Assembly (NCBI GenBank): GCA_050946775.1
Contig: JBMNVL010000018.1
Coordinates: 1-23,034, forward strand
Length of the DNA stretch: 23,034 nucleotides
Direction: 5' to 3'
From: UMGS1474 sp050946775
GTDB lineage: Bacteria > Bacillota > Clostridia > Oscillospirales > Acutalibacteraceae
The position numbers were made by a program, and so were the translations under genes. The notes under the pieces are model-generated. The model searched no databases and was not told the DNA's origin. It worked only from the letters and a program-made list of their open reading frames with translations. Shown piece after piece: positions 21,891-23,034 of this stretch. How positions within the stretch are numbered: position 1 is the first letter of the stretch; every line of letters starts with the position of its first letter.

Positions 21891-23034
21891 TCGCCCTGGC
21901 GGGCAATCCCAACGTGGGCAAATCCACCCTGTTCAACCGGCTGACCGGGATGAACCAGCACACCGGCAACTGGCCGGGCAAAACGGTGGCCGTCGCGTCC
22001 GGGAGGTGCGAAAGCGGCGGCTTTGAGCTGGTGGATCTGCCCGGCGTCTATTCGCTGGCCGCCCATTCCCCCGAGGAGGAGGTCGCGCGGGATTTTCTGC
22101 GATCCAAACGGCCCGACGGGGTGATCGTGGTCTGCGACGCCACCTGTCTGCAGCGGGGTGTGGCGCTGGCACTGCAAACGCTGGAGATCACCCCGCGGGT
22201 GGTGATCGCGGTCAATCTGCTGGACGAGGCGGCCAAAAAAGGACTGCGGCTGGATCTGAAAACGCTGAAGGAGCGGCTGGGCGTGCCGGTGGTGGGCGTC
22301 ACCGCCCGCCGGGGCGACGGGCTGGACGACCTGCTGAAAGCGGTGAACGGCGAAACGGCCGTCGATCCCGCCCTGCCCCGGTACCCGCCGGGTCTGGAAC
22401 AAGCGATCGCGGCGATCATGGCGAGGGCGGGCGTCGACCGCCGGGAGGCGCTGCGGGCGCTGGACGACCGGTCGCCCGGCGTCGAAAGCCTGTTGGCCGA
22501 AAACGGCCTGTCCGCCGCCCGGCTGGAGGAAGAGCGCGCCGCCGGGCCGGTGCGGGAAGCGCAGCGGCTGTGCGAGGGGATCGTCGCCGGCCATCCGCCC
22601 GACCGTGACCGGAAAATCGACCGGTTTTTGACCGGTCGGCTGACCGGCGTGCCGGTGATGCTCGCCCTGCTGCTCGCGGTCTTTTGGATCACCATCGTGG
22701 GCGCCAACGTCCCCTCCTCCTGGCTGGCGGCGGGCTTGTTCTGGCTGGAGGATAGGCTGGCGGACGGCTTGACCGCCGTGGGCGCCGCCGACTGGTTGAC
22801 TGACGCCGTCGCCCACGGGATGTTCCGCACGCTGGCGTGGGTCGTGTCGGTGATGCTGCCGCCCATGGCCATCTTTTTTCCCCTGTTCACCCTGCTGGAG
22901 GACGTGGGGTATCTGCCCCGCATCGCCTTTAATCTCGATAAGCATTTTCACAGAGCCTGCGCCTGCGGCAAACAGGCGCTGACCATGTGCATGGGCTTTG
23001 GCTGCAACGCCGCCGGGGTGGTGGGCTGCCGGAT
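21872..23034 (+). CDS. feoB: FeoB ferrous iron transporter, N-terminal part (cut by window)
   Basis: The ferrous iron permease with an N-terminal G-protein domain; 387 codons are visible and the usual length is about 650-700, so the gene continues past the window. The GTPase motifs are intact: G1 GNPNVGKS (11-18), a likely G2 Thr in NWPGKTV, G3 DLPG (55-58) and G4 NLLD (115-118). A helical spacer follows, then the first membrane segments (~258-290 and ~320-345), LLEDVGYLPR, and the pore-family segment KQALTMCMGFGCNAAGVVGCR. AAGGAGG lies in the end of feoA just before the ATG at 21872. No stop or frameshift is seen in the visible part. Confidence 0.95.
   Translation, partial: MAARRVIALAGNPNVGKSTLFNRLTGMNQHTGNWPGKTVAVASGRCESGGFELVDLPGVYSLAAHSPEEEVARDFLRSKRPDGVIVVCDATCLQRGVALALQTLEITPRVVIAVNLLDEAAKKGLRLDLKTLKERLGVPVVGVTARRGDGLDDLLKAVNGETAVDPALPRYPPGLEQAIAAIMARAGVDRREALRALDDRSPGVESLLAENGLSAARLEEERAAGPVREAQRLCEGIVAGHPPDRDRKIDRFLTGRLTGVPVMLALLLAVFWITIVGANVPSSWLAAGLFWLEDRLADGLTAVGAADWLTDAVAHGMFRTLAWVVSVMLPPMAIFFPLFTLLEDVGYLPRIAFNLDKHFHRACACGKQALTMCMGFGCNAAGVVGCR

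Overview
The window comes from a GC-rich, Gram-positive, spore-forming-type Clostridia (Oscillospiraceae/Ruminococcaceae-like) chromosome. This rests on strong AGGAGG-type ribosome sites, lipobox lipoproteins, two LCP cell-wall ligases, a PBP5-type carboxypeptidase, a zinc-ribbon L32 next to DUF177, a clostridial-style FeoA/FeoB pair and a dockerin-bearing giant enzyme. The lineage is an inference from gene content; no rRNA gene is present.

Layout. (1) 1-12.4 kb is mostly housekeeping, read on the minus strand up to 10.8 kb. From right to left it holds a split transketolase (10816-9023), formate-tetrahydrofolate ligase (8989-7313) and two tandem LCP proteins (7303-5028), which look like one operon ending at a strong hairpin at 4984-5015. 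Next come a D-Ala-D-Ala carboxypeptidase (4883-3636, own terminator), glucose-6-phosphate isomerase (3470-2136) with a small P-loop protein (2080-1664), a PHP phosphoesterase (1597-908, TTG start), and the DUF177-rpmF pair (804-118) behind a perfect sigma-A promoter. (2) 11.1-13.2 kb is read on the plus strand. It holds a foldase-like lipoprotein with a Thr-rich insertion and a histidine phosphatase, each followed by a hairpin terminator. (3) 13.25-21.4 kb (minus strand) is the accessory part. A roughly 1617-residue secreted, dockerin-tagged double beta-helix protein is followed 18 bp later by a 911-residue lipoprotein built on the same double beta-helix core, then a three-helix membrane protein, then a 39-residue Asn/Gln-rich micropeptide too short for usual gene calling. 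(4) 21.6 kb to the end (plus strand) holds feoA and the first 387 codons of feoB, preceded by an 18-bp perfect palindrome at the likely transcription start.

How it fits together. The housekeeping part couples pentose-phosphate and one-carbon metabolism with cell-wall polymer attachment. The accessory locus looks like a carbohydrate-processing unit in which one copy of a GH55/GH28-related enzyme core is released and docks onto a scaffoldin, while a close paralogue is tethered to the membrane. The substrate is unknown. The most novel material is this paralogue pair, its four-fold repeated beta-sandwich module, the degenerate second dockerin loop, and the Asn/Gln micropeptide downstream.
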